NCBI RefSeq assembly: GCF_014635885.1
Contig: NZ_BMDR01000003.1
Coordinates: forward strand, 186,001 to 250,000
Length of the DNA stretch: 64,000 nt
Reading direction: 5' to 3'
From: Acinetobacter vivianii
GTDB lineage: Bacteria; Pseudomonadota; Gammaproteobacteria; Pseudomonadales; Moraxellaceae
The notes beneath the pieces are model-generated. The model saw only the letters and a program-made list of their open reading frames with translations. It had not been told where the DNA came from and did no database searches. Position numbers and translations under genes: made by a program. Below, one piece after another: positions 1 through 9,030 of the stretch. Position 1 is the first letter of the stretch. Each line of letters starts with the position of its first letter.

Positions 1-558
1 TTTTTTTGCCACAACGCCTTGTTGCTTCGCCAAAACTGCAACTTGGTTCATGGCCTCAAAGCGACCTGAAATAACGATCTGGTTATGTGCATTAATATTG
101 GCGACAAAAACCTGTGGCGTTATTTCATAAACTTGTTTCACCCACTTCTCAACAGATGTGCGATCTGTACCTATTAATGCGGTCATGCCATATCCTGTTG
201 GATAGGCGTTTTGCATAAGTTCACCACGATAGGCAACCAAACGAACAGCATCTTCATAGGCTAAAACGCCTGCTACAACTGCTGCCGACCAAGCACCAAT
301 CGATAGACCCGCGACATAATCAGGCATTAATTTTTCAGCCGTTAATAGCGCTGAACTCAACACACCTGAAATCAGTAAACATAGCTGTACTGAACGTGTC
401 GATTGCAATGCAGCCGAGCTGTCCAACAACAAGACATCTTCTTTAAGTGCATCCGATGCACGCTCAAGGTATTCTTTAACCAGAGCCGTTTGTGGCAGGT
501 CGTGCAGCATATTGCTTCTTTGCACTCCCTGTCCTGGATATACCCAAATCGAAGCCAT
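1..558 (-). CDS. mdcH: Malonate decarboxylase malonyl-CoA:ACP transacylase MdcH (3' end cut by window)
   Basis: Partial gene: 186 codons run from an ATG at 558 to the window edge without a stop. The protein starts MASIWVYPGQGVQ, the usual opening of acyltransferases of this fold. It carries the nucleophile elbow GLSIGAW with Ser86 as catalytic serine; the catalytic His of the family would lie beyond the edge. In the pathway MdcH loads malonyl onto the activated thiol of the MdcC acyl carrier protein. It is the last visible gene of the mdc operon, 12 bases after mdcG. An AGGGA Shine-Dalgarno precedes the start. An upstream ATG at 580 is out of frame. Confidence 0.93.
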   Translation of the reverse strand, partial: MASIWVYPGQGVQRSNMLHDLPQTALVKEYLERASDALKEDVLLLDSSAALQSTRSVQLCLLISGVLSSALLTAEKLMPDYVAGLSIGAWSAAVVAGVLAYEDAVRLVAYRGELMQNAYPTGYGMTALIGTDRTSVEKWVKQVYEITPQVFVANINAHNQIVISGRFEAMNQVAVLAKQQGVVAKK

Positions 559-570
559 GATATCTATTCC

Positions 571-1179
571 CTAATTCCATGGGTTTTCTACTAAAACAGC
601 ACCATCAGGACGCTTCAATAAAACTTTTACACGATTCCCAGCCCACTCTTTTAACGCCAGACCACCTTTTGGCAGTTGTAGCTGTATATCTACATTCAGC
701 CCTGCTTGCTGAAAATCTTCGAGTAGCTCAATCGCCTGATTTTTGGCAAAAGGCTGTTCGGCTCGAATCAACAAATCGATATCGCTGTGCTGAGTGACGG
801 TTTCAATGCCTGTTGCCAGTTCAAAACCGAAACTTCCTGTATATCCCCAATACCCTGAAAAACTTTTCATGATGTTAGAAATGCTCTGTAAACGTTCTGC
901 CAAGTGTTTAAAGTGACTGGTATTTACTTGAGTCAGTGCTTCGGGTTTAAGCTGTCTTGTAATGGCAGATCGTGGCATTTGCGTTGCATATCGTTGATGA
1001 CGGAATTGCCCTCTTACACCCACCGCGACCTGATCTACAGAGGTCATTGCCCGTCGAACGACAACAGGATCGCCTCGTAGCAAAACCTCTTTCACCCAAA
1101 GCGGAGCATCATCAGCCAAACAACTGACCGTCATGCCCCACAGTAAATCATGGGCTTCCAGCTCAAGTTTCATGACCAT
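571..1179 (-). CDS. mdcG: Malonate decarboxylase holo-ACP synthase MdcG
   Basis: MdcG transfers the phosphoribosyl-dephospho-CoA prosthetic group onto the serine of the MdcC carrier protein. The 202-residue product has the family opening HDLLWGM and a nucleotidyltransferase signature: GSFGFE near residue 115 followed by SDIDLL, whose Asp133 and Asp135 are the expected metal ligands. It overlaps the end of mdcE by 10 bases. A second in-frame ATG two codons later (1173) forms an ATGA overlap with the mdcE stop and may be the true start. It lies inside the mdc operon, so co-transcription is likely. Confidence 0.93.
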   Translation of the reverse strand: MVMKLELEAHDLLWGMTVSCLADDAPLWVKEVLLRGDPVVVRRAMTSVDQVAVGVRGQFRHQRYATQMPRSAITRQLKPEALTQVNTSHFKHLAERLQSISNIMKSFSGYWGYTGSFGFELATGIETVTQHSDIDLLIRAEQPFAKNQAIELLEDFQQAGLNVDIQLQLPKGGLALKEWAGNRVKVLLKRPDGAVLVENPWN

Positions 1180-1997
1180 TGCTCACGCAATAATTCACGC
1201 ACCTGTTTAGACATCTGACGATTTTGTCCGTGAAGTCTTTGTTCCAGCCCTCTGGACGGCTCAGCATGAATCTCTTTAAATGCTTGTTCTACAGCCAGCT
1301 TTGCCAATGAAAGATCATTCACTGTTGGTTGCTCTGGATTCTCAACCGATAAAAGTTGAGACAACAAACCAAGCGTTGCATAGCTCTCAATGTCATAGGC
1401 CATTGGAGGAATGCTTGATGCCAATTGCTCTAACTCATCAACCGACCGCAAAGTAACGCGTGCAGCAGATTCTTTACCCATTGCATGCACCATAACACCT
1501 GAATCTTTTAAGGCAATAATACGATTGGCTTGGTAACCATGCGCCAAGAAAGCACCCGACATTGACTTACCAACCAATAAACTGACAATAGGATGTCCTG
1601 CTAATCTGGCTCTGGCATAGCGATCTACGGCACCCGCTAAAGCTTGATGGATACCCAGCAATTCTTCACGGCGTCCATAAGCCTGACTTGGAACATCCAC
1701 CAGACATAAAATACCGCGTTTCGTTTCAGCATTTGCATCAGTCTGAATCACGTCATCGACCGCCTTTGCCAAACTCCAACCTTCCAGCAATCCAACTTCA
1801 CCTTGTCTTGCACGCGGGAACAGATTATTACTATCTGGAACAACAGCAATTACCCGTAGTGCTTGTTGACCGATCTGACCATCCGCAACCAAAACAGAAG
1901 CAGGAAAGCCTTCAACTACCTTAAAATCTTGCGTAAAAGCCTTAAACCAATCTGCACCTCGAGTAGATGCTTTTAATGTATCAACGGCGATATTCAT
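1170..1997 (-). CDS. mdcE: Malonate decarboxylase gamma subunit MdcE
   Basis: MdcE pairs with MdcD to form the carboxytransferase-like part that decarboxylates malonyl-S-ACP to acetyl-S-ACP without biotin. The 275-residue protein has a crotonase-like fold signature: LVGKSMSGAFLAHG (about residues 140-153) followed by IIALKDSGVMVHAMG. Start ATG 1997 overlaps the mdcD stop by four bases (ATGA), a sign of translational coupling. Length matches the family. Confidence 0.94.
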   Translation of the reverse strand: MNIAVDTLKASTRGADWFKAFTQDFKVVEGFPASVLVADGQIGQQALRVIAVVPDSNNLFPRARQGEVGLLEGWSLAKAVDDVIQTDANAETKRGILCLVDVPSQAYGRREELLGIHQALAGAVDRYARARLAGHPIVSLLVGKSMSGAFLAHGYQANRIIALKDSGVMVHAMGKESAARVTLRSVDELEQLASSIPPMAYDIESYATLGLLSQLLSVENPEQPTVNDLSLAKLAVEQAFKEIHAEPSRGLEQRLHGQNRQMSKQVRELLREQWS

Positions 1998-2845
1998 GCT
2001 TGCTCTCCTTGATACAAAGCCTGAACCTGTGCTGGAGTAATTTGCTCGGCAGTATCGACTTGTTGTAGCTGCGCTAAATAGAATGCGTAATTTGAACTGC
2101 GATGTTGATGAGGCAAACCTTGTTGCAAATAATCAATCACTTGTTGACGGATTATATTGCGGTCATCATCCACATAAGCATCGGCCAAACCACTGGCGAA
2201 GCGCTGATTACCACCTGTAATACTCCAAATAAATGGACGATCTTTGGCGTTATATTCTTGTATGCCTGCTTCCTGCTCAATCACTTGTGGGCCATTAAGC
2301 CCCAATCTGCCTTCTTGCGTCATCACAATATAACTGCATAATCCAGCAGCAATTGACATACCACCAAAGCACCCGACACTCCCAGCAACCACAGCAATCA
2401 CGGGTTGATACTGACGTAAATTCAAAATTGCGGCCTGAATTTCAGCAATTGCAGCCAAACCCAGATTTGCCTCTTGTAAGCGAACGCCACCCGTCTCTAA
2501 CAGTAAAATTGCAGCAGTAGGAATACCCTTAAGATTATCTTCAACCGCAAGCTCTAAAGCGCCCGCAATTTTGGCACCACCGACTTCACCCAAGCTTCCA
2601 CCTTGGAATAAGCCTTCAATTGAAATTAAAACTACTGGCTGTTCTTGAATAGAACCTTTTGCAATCACCACGCCATCATCGGCTTGCGGGACAATATTCT
2701 GCCGAATCAGCCAAGGTGACATGACGCGTGCAAACGGATCAAGCAACTCTCGAAAAGTGCCTTTATCTAACAATGCTTTGGCACGTTCCCTTGCGCTGAG
2801 TTCAATAAAATCCTGTTTATTTAACAAGCTCTCGATATCAGTCAT
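1994..2845 (-). CDS. mdcD: Malonate decarboxylase beta subunit MdcD
   Basis: MdcD is the partner of MdcE in malonyl-S-ACP decarboxylation. It resembles the carboxyltransferase beta subunit of acetyl-CoA carboxylase. Visible motifs are GGSLGEVGGAKIAGALE, ETGGVRLQEANLGL and GSVGCFGGMSIAAGLC, the glycine-rich oxyanion-hole segments of this family. I chose ATG 2845, giving 283 residues, because GGAG lies seven bases upstream. An in-frame TTG at 2851 is the only upstream alternative. The gene overlaps the end of mdcC by eight bases. Confidence 0.94.
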   Translation of the reverse strand: MTDIESLLNKQDFIELSARERAKALLDKGTFRELLDPFARVMSPWLIRQNIVPQADDGVVIAKGSIQEQPVVLISIEGLFQGGSLGEVGGAKIAGALELAVEDNLKGIPTAAILLLETGGVRLQEANLGLAAIAEIQAAILNLRQYQPVIAVVAGSVGCFGGMSIAAGLCSYIVMTQEGRLGLNGPQVIEQEAGIQEYNAKDRPFIWSITGGNQRFASGLADAYVDDDRNIIRQQVIDYLQQGLPHQHRSSNYAFYLAQLQQVDTAEQITPAQVQALYQGEQA

Positions 2846-3137
2846 GCGCAATCTCCTCTAATGCTTGTTCCAGACGTAAGCGAACCACACCGGGGGTTGC
2901 ACCAAAGTCATGAATATCAATTTTGACCGCTGGCGGTGTTTGTGCAGTAAAAATTCGTTCAAACAGATTGTGCCAACGTGCCGCACTACCATCTACCGAA
3001 GTGATGACATGAATAGAAGCTTTCCCTTTCTCGCCAGGTTCCATCAAAATTTCTAAATCACCCGAGCCCACACACCCAACCAATGCTTTTTTTACAGGTG
3101 GCTCTGTCGCAACAAACTCAAAATGAAGTGTTTCCAT
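2838..3137 (-). CDS. mdcC: Malonate decarboxylase acyl carrier protein MdcC (delta subunit)
   Basis: MdcC is the small carrier protein that bears the 2'-(5''-phosphoribosyl)-3'-dephospho-CoA arm. With the start at ATG 3137 the protein is 99 residues, the family length. The modified serine then falls at Ser25 in GCVGSGDLE, the position known for Klebsiella MdcC. Adjacent start codons at 3140 (ATG) and 3143 (TTG) are possible but would shift this serine. The C-terminal motif HDFGATPGVVRLRLEQ is conserved. The mdcB stop overlaps the start region, so translation is probably coupled. Confidence 0.93.
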   Translation of the reverse strand: METLHFEFVATEPPVKKALVGCVGSGDLEILMEPGEKGKASIHVITSVDGSAARWHNLFERIFTAQTPPAVKIDIHDFGATPGVVRLRLEQALEEIAHD

Positions 3138-3139
3138 CA

Positions 3140-4024
3140 TCAAAATCCCTCTTTATTTTTTAAAGTTGACTGCTCAACACGATCTATAAACAAGGTTGCT
3201 GCCAACAAATCTGCAGCACCGCCGGCAGAAGCGTTCATACGAAGCAGATCAATCTCTAAAAGATGCAAAGCACGTCGGCCTTCCAAGCTTGAGCTGCCGC
3301 CCAAATCCAGTACTTGCTTTGCCCCTTGCTGCATACGCTTTAAACCCGATATGCCCGAGCGATAAAGCACGCAGGTATCGGTCAGATCAGTCATCATGGC
3401 AAGCAAGGCATCTAGACGAGCAAACTCTTCTTTCATAGGTTTATTGCGACTTTGATAAAGCTGCTTTAAACCAAAATTCACAATCGTTGGAAAACCTTGT
3501 TGAGCCTGTTCTTTGGCGCCTAAGATGCCTAATTTCTTCTGTACCTGCTGACCATGACTCAAGGCTTGCTCTGGAATAAAACGATCTTCAAGCTGGGCAA
3601 TCCGACCTGCTAACTGACATAGCTCAACAGCCGATAAATATTGTTGATTAGTGCGTGCCAATGGTGCCGCCGTCACCATTAAACCCAAGGCCCAAATTGC
3701 ACCGCGGTGTGTGTTGACACTATCTGTTGCCAACATCATGGTTTTTTCACCTTGGCGGCCAATTTCACCAATGTCTTCACGCAAAGCTAAACAAACTTTT
3801 CCATGATGCACTGCGGCTTGGGCCATCGTCTCGAACATGGGCTGTAAACTTTTTGCAGAGCGCTCCATTAATTCCAAAGTCAGGTCATCATGTGCACCGC
3901 TACCACGGCGATCAACCAAGGCTGGTTTTGGTGTTAGATTCACTTCATCAATCAAAGCCTCGACCGCCATATCTGCCAAAAGCTGACTATCGCTAAGTGT
4001 TTGATATTGAACTTGTGCCATCAT
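3140..4024 (-). CDS. mdcB: Triphosphoribosyl-dephospho-CoA synthase MdcB
   Basis: MdcB makes the prosthetic-group precursor from ATP and dephospho-CoA, as CitG does for citrate lyase. The product has CitG-family motifs: VDRRGSGAHDDL (about residues 37-48), NTHRGAIWALGL and a C-terminal MNASAGGAADLLAATLF. I chose ATG 4024 (294 residues). It overlaps the mdcA stop as TAATG and has AGGAG six bases upstream. A longer reading frame from 4072 would run 16 codons into mdcA and is less likely. A second ATG follows at 4021. Confidence 0.93.
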   Translation of the reverse strand: MMAQVQYQTLSDSQLLADMAVEALIDEVNLTPKPALVDRRGSGAHDDLTLELMERSAKSLQPMFETMAQAAVHHGKVCLALREDIGEIGRQGEKTMMLATDSVNTHRGAIWALGLMVTAAPLARTNQQYLSAVELCQLAGRIAQLEDRFIPEQALSHGQQVQKKLGILGAKEQAQQGFPTIVNFGLKQLYQSRNKPMKEEFARLDALLAMMTDLTDTCVLYRSGISGLKRMQQGAKQVLDLGGSSSLEGRRALHLLEIDLLRMNASAGGAADLLAATLFIDRVEQSTLKNKEGF

Positions 4025-5703
4025 TACCAACTCCTGAATTTTGCAGGGGGTTGATATAGACCATCTGACCATGTCACCAAGTCGGCAATATTTTTCGCAG
4101 CTAATAGCTCACGTGTGGCATCGGTGCGGCGAATGCCTAAATCCTCAGGAAATACCACCAGACCTTCACGTCTTAAACGCGCTGTCGTTTTAGGGTCTTG
4201 GCTTAAACCAATACTGGTCACGCCTGCCACAGCAGCAATCATGGCTTGACGCTCTTCTTGGCTGCTTGCTTTATATAGATAAGCAATGCCTTCTTCAGTC
4301 AGTAGATGAGTGACGTCATCGCCATAAATCATGATCGGTGCTAAAGGTAGACCTGCCGTTTTAGCCACATCAATCGCATCAAGACGCTCTACAAAAGTCG
4401 GCTTACCACCCTCTTGGAAGGTTTCAACCATTTGAACAACTAACTTTTTACCACGTGCCAAATAGGTTTCTGTTTCATTGGCACCTTGCAAACGCATATC
4501 AAGCCATGCTGGCGTATCGTGACGACGTCCACGTGGATCATGCCCCATATTCGGTGCACCACCGAAACCCGCTAAACGCCCTTTGGTAACAGTCGAAGAA
4601 TGGCCCATGCCATCAACCTGCAACGTTGCGCCAATAAATAAATCAACGGCGTATTGACCTGCGAGCTGACACATCATGCGGTTGGAACGTAACGCGCCAT
4701 CACGACCTGTAAAGAAAACATCGGGACGAGCTGCAACATATTTTTCCATACCGAGTTCGGTACCAAAACAATGCACACTTTCAACCCAACCCGTTTCAAT
4801 TGCTGGAATTAAGGTTGGATGCGGATTCAATGTCCAGTTTCGGCAAATTTTTCCTTTTAAACCTAAAGACTCGCCATAGGTCGGCAAAATCAGTTCAATC
4901 GCCGCAGTGTTAAAACCAATGCCATGATTTAAAGATTGCACATTATGCTTTTCATAAATTCCGCGAATTGCCATCATCGCCATAAGCACATGCACAGGCT
5001 TAATGTGTTTTGGGTCACGAGTAAATAACGGTTCGATGTAAAATGGCTGGTCTGCCACAACCACATAATCAACCCAAGAGGCAGGAATATCGACACGTGG
5101 TAACTCTGAAACATCATCGACCAGTTCATTCACCTGAACAATCACAATGCCGTCGCTAAAGGCTGCTGGCTCAATGAGTGCAGGAGAATCTTCGGTACTT
5201 GGCCCTGTATAGATATTGCCTTGACGGTCTGCCATAAAGCCTGCCGAGAGCACCACATTTGGAATAAGGTCGACCACCAAACGCGAATATAGTTCGATAT
5301 AAGTATGAATCGCACCGACTTCCAATAAGCCATCTTCAATGAGCTGGCTAATGCGTAAACTCTGTGGGCCAGCAAAAGAAAAATCCAGTTTTCGTGCAAT
5401 GCCTTTTTCAAATAGATCGAGATGTTCGGAACGGCCAACGCTTGGCATGATCATATGCAGATCATGCAAAACATCTGGATTGGTTTGTGCTAAAGAACGC
5501 GAGAGAAAATCTGCCTGTTTTTGATTATTGCCTTCGAGTACAACTCTGTCGCCCGGTGTAATCAATGTTTCCAAGACTTTAATAATGTCTTGAGTTGGAA
5601 TGACCACACCATCGGTATATTGGTTTGCCATATCCAGCTTTAGCTGTTTAGCATGACGCCGCTTTATCCATAACCGTTCTTTATTCTGAACTGAGCCTTC
5701 CAT
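4024..5703 (-). CDS. mdcA: Malonate decarboxylase alpha subunit MdcA (acetyl-S-ACP:malonate ACP transferase)
   Basis: MdcA exchanges acetyl on the carrier protein for malonate, starting the decarboxylation cycle. The 559-residue product is full length for the family. Conserved stretches include VIPTQDIIKVLETLI, GHSSTVTKGRLAGFGG and GAPNMGHDPRGRRHDTPAW. It is the first gene of the mdc run A-B-C-D-E-G-H. An ATG at 5703 is used, although the upstream AGGTAA is only a weak ribosome site. The 160 bases before it hold a perfect 6-bp inverted repeat that may be an operator. Confidence 0.95.
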   Translation of the reverse strand: MEGSVQNKERLWIKRRHAKQLKLDMANQYTDGVVIPTQDIIKVLETLITPGDRVVLEGNNQKQADFLSRSLAQTNPDVLHDLHMIMPSVGRSEHLDLFEKGIARKLDFSFAGPQSLRISQLIEDGLLEVGAIHTYIELYSRLVVDLIPNVVLSAGFMADRQGNIYTGPSTEDSPALIEPAAFSDGIVIVQVNELVDDVSELPRVDIPASWVDYVVVADQPFYIEPLFTRDPKHIKPVHVLMAMMAIRGIYEKHNVQSLNHGIGFNTAAIELILPTYGESLGLKGKICRNWTLNPHPTLIPAIETGWVESVHCFGTELGMEKYVAARPDVFFTGRDGALRSNRMMCQLAGQYAVDLFIGATLQVDGMGHSSTVTKGRLAGFGGAPNMGHDPRGRRHDTPAWLDMRLQGANETETYLARGKKLVVQMVETFQEGGKPTFVERLDAIDVAKTAGLPLAPIMIYGDDVTHLLTEEGIAYLYKASSQEERQAMIAAVAGVTSIGLSQDPKTTARLRREGLVVFPEDLGIRRTDATRELLAAKNIADLVTWSDGLYQPPAKFRSW

Positions 5704-5789
5704 GTGTGCTTACCTATAGATCACAGTTTTATTCTGAATCTATAAAAGCGCTTTATGAAATTTTGATCAATCAACCTACAGCGCTGGTT

Positions 5790-5806
5790 ATTAACCTGAA
5801 GTTAAT
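5790..5806. promoter_or_regulatory. Inverted repeat upstream of mdcA, possible operator
   Basis: ATTAAC and GTTAAT flank a 5-base spacer about 90 bases before mdcA, in the gap between the permease gene and mdcA. No U-run follows on the minus strand, so a terminator is unlikely. mdc operons are commonly controlled by a LysR- or GntR-type regulator, and no such gene is visible here. Assignment as an operator is inference. Confidence 0.35.
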
Positions 5807-5862
5807 GATTTTCAGCAATCGCTGTAATATCAAAGGGTTTAAGCTTTTATTTATTAAAATAT

Positions 5863-6636
5863 TTACGATGTTCCACTCAAAATCTGATATCCCAAACGGC
5901 AAATCAAGATACTCACCAAAATCAGGAATAAAATACGGATAAAACCACTGCCATATTTTAAAGCCAAGCGTACGCCCAATAATGAGCCTGCAATATTAGC
6001 AACCGCCATCATCAAGCCTAGTTCAAACAGCACATGACCAGTTGGAATGAAGAAGCTTAATGCCGCCAGATTGGTCATTAAATTGCCAATCTTTGCCAAT
6101 GCCGAAGCATGTAAAAAATCGACCTGTAGAAAACGAATAAAAAAGAAAATAAAGAAACTGCCCGTACCCGGGCCAAAAATACCATCATAGAAACCAATGG
6201 CTACACTACCCATTGCAGCCAGTACCAATAACTTTGGCGTGATCTGTTGATCGACATGGACTTGCCCAAACTGCTTTTTGGCGAAGGTATAAATCGCAAT
6301 CACAATCAGCATAATCAAGACAATCGGTCTTAAGATATGTGTCGGAATCAATGATACACATGCTGCACCAATAAAGGAGCTAATAAAGGCAAACAGCGCA
6401 ATCACGCCCAACAGCGACCACTGCAATTTCACCCGACGTACAAATGAAAATGCAGCAGAGCCTGTCCCAAAAATGGATGCCAGCTTATTGGTTCCAAATA
6501 AGGTAGCTGGCGCTGTCTGTGGTAAAGCACCCATCAATGCGGGAATCTGAATCAGCCCACCTCCGCCTACGGCGGCATCAATTGTTCCTGCGCAAAAAGC
6601 AAAGAACACCAGTGTCAGAATCAGTTCCCATTCCAT
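5863..6636 (-). CDS. TauE/SafE (TSUP) family membrane permease
   Basis: Polytopic membrane protein of 257 residues with the two-repeat TSUP layout. Repeat 1 holds GTIDAAVGGGGLIQIPAL (residues about 18-35) and repeat 2 holds GFYDGIFGPGTGSFFIF. TSUP proteins move sulfonates, sulfite or small organic anions; substrate cannot be read from sequence. The ATG at 6636 has AAAGG eight bases upstream; TTG 6642 is an alternative. It starts 12 bases after truB and is likely co-transcribed with it. The malonate operon begins 160 bases further on, so a malonate transport role is possible but unproven. Confidence 0.85.
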   Translation of the reverse strand: MEWELILTLVFFAFCAGTIDAAVGGGGLIQIPALMGALPQTAPATLFGTNKLASIFGTGSAAFSFVRRVKLQWSLLGVIALFAFISSFIGAACVSLIPTHILRPIVLIMLIVIAIYTFAKKQFGQVHVDQQITPKLLVLAAMGSVAIGFYDGIFGPGTGSFFIFFFIRFLQVDFLHASALAKIGNLMTNLAALSFFIPTGHVLFELGLMMAVANIAGSLLGVRLALKYGSGFIRILFLILVSILICRLGYQILSGTS

Positions 6637-6648
6637 GGACAATACCTT

Positions 6649-7542
6649 TTATAGATTTAATAAGCGTTTTGGCACCAGACGTTTTTTATCTGTGATTTCA
6701 GCCAGACCTAGACAACGTTCGCCATCGAAAACCAATACTTCAGGCGCAGCTTCATGATCAATATTACTCTCCTGACCGTTGCCAAAATATTTTTCACGGC
6801 CTTCTGGCAATTGCACGCGCGGAAAATGCTCAACAGGTGCATACACAGGCAACAATAAAGCATCCCGTTGTTCTAAAGTCAGGCCTTCAAGATATTCGAT
6901 GGTATAATCTGGATTAATTTCAAAATGCCCGGTTTGGGTACGGTGCAACTTGGTTAAATGCCCACCACATCCCAAAGCTTCACCAATATCTTCACCCAAT
7001 ACACGAATATATGTGCCTTTCGAGCAGGTCACATCTAGCGTCAGGCTATCTTCGGTAAAATCAACTAAGCTTAAATCATAAATCGTAACTGGACGTGCTT
7101 CACGTTCAATCTCAATCCCTTTACGTGCCAATTCATATAATGGACGGCCTTCACGCTTCAATGCTGAATACATCGGTGGTACTTGCTGAATATCGCCTCT
7201 GAATTGCGCCAGCACTTGTTCAATACTTTCTGCCGTTAAAGTTGGTACTTCTCTCTGCTGGAGAATTTCACCTTCAACATCACCCGTTGCCGTGGTTTGC
7301 CCTAACTTGACCGTAGTTTGATAGCGTTTGGTTGAATCGAGTAAATAATGCGAAAACTTGGTCGCTTCACCTAAACAGATGGGCAATAGTCCTGTTGCCA
7401 ATGGATCAAGCGCACCTGTATGCCCTGCCTTTTGTGCATTAAAAAGACGACGCACCTTTTGCAGTGCTGAGTTAGAACTTAAACCTAAAGGCTTATTTAA
7501 TAGGAAAACACCGCTTAAATGGCGGTAAGCACTTTTTTTCAT
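6649..7542 (-). CDS. truB: tRNA pseudouridine(55) synthase TruB
   Basis: TruB converts U55 of tRNA to pseudouridine in the T-loop. The protein opens [18 protein letters not shown] and carries the catalytic motif GALDPLATG with Asp46 as nucleophile, plus the RNA-binding [10 protein letters not shown] segment and a C-terminal PUA-like tail. I chose ATG 7542 (297 residues). The frame stays open to a TTG at 7623, but homology begins here. No clear Shine-Dalgarno is seen. It is not in the usual rbfA-truB-rpsO neighbourhood; it lies behind the rplS terminator. Confidence 0.93.
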   Translation of the reverse strand: MKKSAYRHLSGVFLLNKPLGLSSNSALQKVRRLFNAQKAGHTGALDPLATGLLPICLGEATKFSHYLLDSTKRYQTTVKLGQTTATGDVEGEILQQREVPTLTAESIEQVLAQFRGDIQQVPPMYSALKREGRPLYELARKGIEIEREARPVTIYDLSLVDFTEDSLTLDVTCSKGTYIRVLGEDIGEALGCGGHLTKLHRTQTGHFEINPDYTIEYLEGLTLEQRDALLLPVYAPVEHFPRVQLPEGREKYFGNGQESNIDHEAAPEVLVFDGERCLGLAEITDKKRLVPKRLLNL

Positions 7543-7631
7543 AAAAAGAAAAGTCAAAGCATAAAGACCTATTTTAGCAAAACTAGGTCGAGGATTTAGA
7601 AAAGGATTGGCTTTTAAGCACAAACAGACAT

Positions 7632-7660
7632 AAAAAAATGCGCCAAAGGCGCATTTTTTT
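7632..7660. terminator. Bidirectional-type terminator between rplS and truB
   Basis: Seven-base stem ATGCGCC/GGCGCAT (7638-7644 and 7648-7654) with loop AAA, flanked by an A-run on the left and a T-run on the right. On the minus strand it ends the rpsP-rimM-trmD-rplS transcript. Confidence 0.9.
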
Positions 7661-7680
7661 GCTATACAACAAAGTTAAAA

Positions 7681-8052
7681 TTAACCTTGTTTACGAGCTG
7701 GTAACTTTTCACGAATACGTGCAGCTTTACCAGACAACTCGCGTAGGTAGTAAAGTTTAGCACGACGAACGTCACCACGACGTTTCACTTCGATCTTAGC
7801 AACGATTGGAGAGTGAGTTTGGAAAACACGCTCAACACCAACACCGCTAGAGATTTTACGAACTGTGAAAGCAGAGTTTAAACCACGGTTTTTCTTCGCG
7901 ATTACAACACCTTCAAATGCTTGAAGACGCTCACGGTCACCCTCTTTTACTTTAACTTGAACGATAACTGTATCGCCCGGTGCAAAAGCAGGGATGTCTG
8001 ATTTTAACTGTGCATTTTCAACAGCTTGAACTAAAGGATGTTTACCACTCAT
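7681..8052 (-). CDS. rplS: 50S ribosomal protein L19
   Basis: L19 sits at the 30S-50S interface. The 123-residue protein starts [15 protein letters not shown] and has the family motifs [29 protein letters not shown] and [21 protein letters not shown] 8052 has GGAG seven bases upstream. The open frame extends 23 codons further up (to 8121), but that stretch has no homology and lies beyond the ribosome site. Last gene of the rpsP operon; a terminator follows at 7632-7660. Confidence 0.97.
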   Translation of the reverse strand: MSGKHPLVQAVENAQLKSDIPAFAPGDTVIVQVKVKEGDRERLQAFEGVVIAKKNRGLNSAFTVRKISSGVGVERVFQTHSPIVAKIEVKRRGDVRRAKLYYLRELSGKAARIREKLPARKQG

Positions 8053-8142
8053 GTGGAATCTCCAATATGTGCGGGAGAGAAGAGGTCTCTGACGCCGCTG
8101 GGAATAGAGGCTAAAGCGCATATTTCCCGTTTAACTTTCCCC

Positions 8143-8247
8143 TTAAGACAAACGTCTTAAAGAGCCTATTTTTAACTTAAACCAAGTTTAAGTAGAACTC
8201 GAAGCAAAGCTTCTCGTTGGGTGCGAAGATAAACTGATATCAGTTTA
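8143..8247. other. Cluster of four inverted repeats between trmD and rplS
   Basis: Four perfect hairpins stand in a row in the 190-base gap inside the ribosomal operon. They are TTAAGAC-N4-GTCTTAA (8143-8160), ACTTAAAC-N3-GTTTAAGT (8175-8193), GAAGC-N3-GCTTC (8201-8213), and the unbroken 18-base palindrome TAAACTGATATCAGTTTA (8230-8247), which overlaps the trmD stop codon. None is followed by a U-run. They could stabilise or process the mRNA or regulate L19 output. Confidence 0.75.
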
Positions 8248-8985
8248 ACCTTTCGAATTTTTTAGCCATTTAATTTGCTGTTTGCTCAACTCTACTTTTT
8301 CAACCAGTTCTGGTCGACGATCTAAAGTTCGTTGATAACGCTGCAAAAAACGCCATTTCTCAATATTGGCATGATGTCCTGATTTAAGTACCTCAGGCAC
8401 ATCTAACCCTTCGAAATGGTCAGGCTTTGTATATTGTGGACAATCAAGAAGACCATCTACAAAAGAATCTTGTATCGCAGATTGCTCGTCAGTCATGACG
8501 TTGGGCAAACGGCGAATAATACTATCGAGCAACACCATGGCAGGAAGTTCACCGCCCGATAAAACGTAATCCCCGATTGACCATTCTTGATCAACATAAT
8601 GCTGGATTAAACGCTCATCGACGCCCTCATAACGCCCACACAATACAATCAAACCATCATAATCAACGAATTGTTGTACTGCCTGCTCATTTAAGGTTTT
8701 GCCTTGCGGTGACATATACACCACTGGGGCATGAACACAGCCTGCTTGTGAAGCAAGTTGTTTGGCATGATTAATTGCTTTTGCCAAAGGCTCGGCCATC
8801 ATCACCATACCTGGGCCGCCACCGAAAGGACGTTCGTCCACCCGTTTGTAATTGCCCTCAGCAAAATCTCGTGGGTTAATGCAAGTCACTTGCACGATGT
8901 CACGCTTTGCTGCACGTCCGCTAATCCCGTACGCTGTAATCGCTTCAAACATTTCAGGAAACAATGTGATGACTGCAAAAAACAC
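8245..8985 (-). CDS. trmD: tRNA (guanine(37)-N1)-methyltransferase TrmD
   Basis: TrmD methylates G37 next to the anticodon using S-adenosylmethionine. The 246-residue protein shows the SPOUT trefoil-knot motifs: [27 protein letters not shown] and [18 protein letters not shown]. The start is a GTG at 8985 with AGGAG six bases upstream (no ATG fits). Third gene of rpsP-rimM-trmD-rplS, 45 bases after rimM. Confidence 0.97.
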   Translation of the reverse strand: MFFAVITLFPEMFEAITAYGISGRAAKRDIVQVTCINPRDFAEGNYKRVDERPFGGGPGMVMMAEPLAKAINHAKQLASQAGCVHAPVVYMSPQGKTLNEQAVQQFVDYDGLIVLCGRYEGVDERLIQHYVDQEWSIGDYVLSGGELPAMVLLDSIIRRLPNVMTDEQSAIQDSFVDGLLDCPQYTKPDHFEGLDVPEVLKSGHHANIEKWRFLQRYQRTLDRRPELVEKVELSKQQIKWLKNSKG

Positions 8986-9030
8986 CGCAGACTCCTTTAT
9001 TTTCCTGCTGCGCTACTTTCCCCAAAAGGA

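Noticed and set aside
8053..8121. 23-codon N-terminal extension of rplS
   Set aside because: The Shine-Dalgarno and L19 homology both place the start at 8052; the extension has unrelated sequence.
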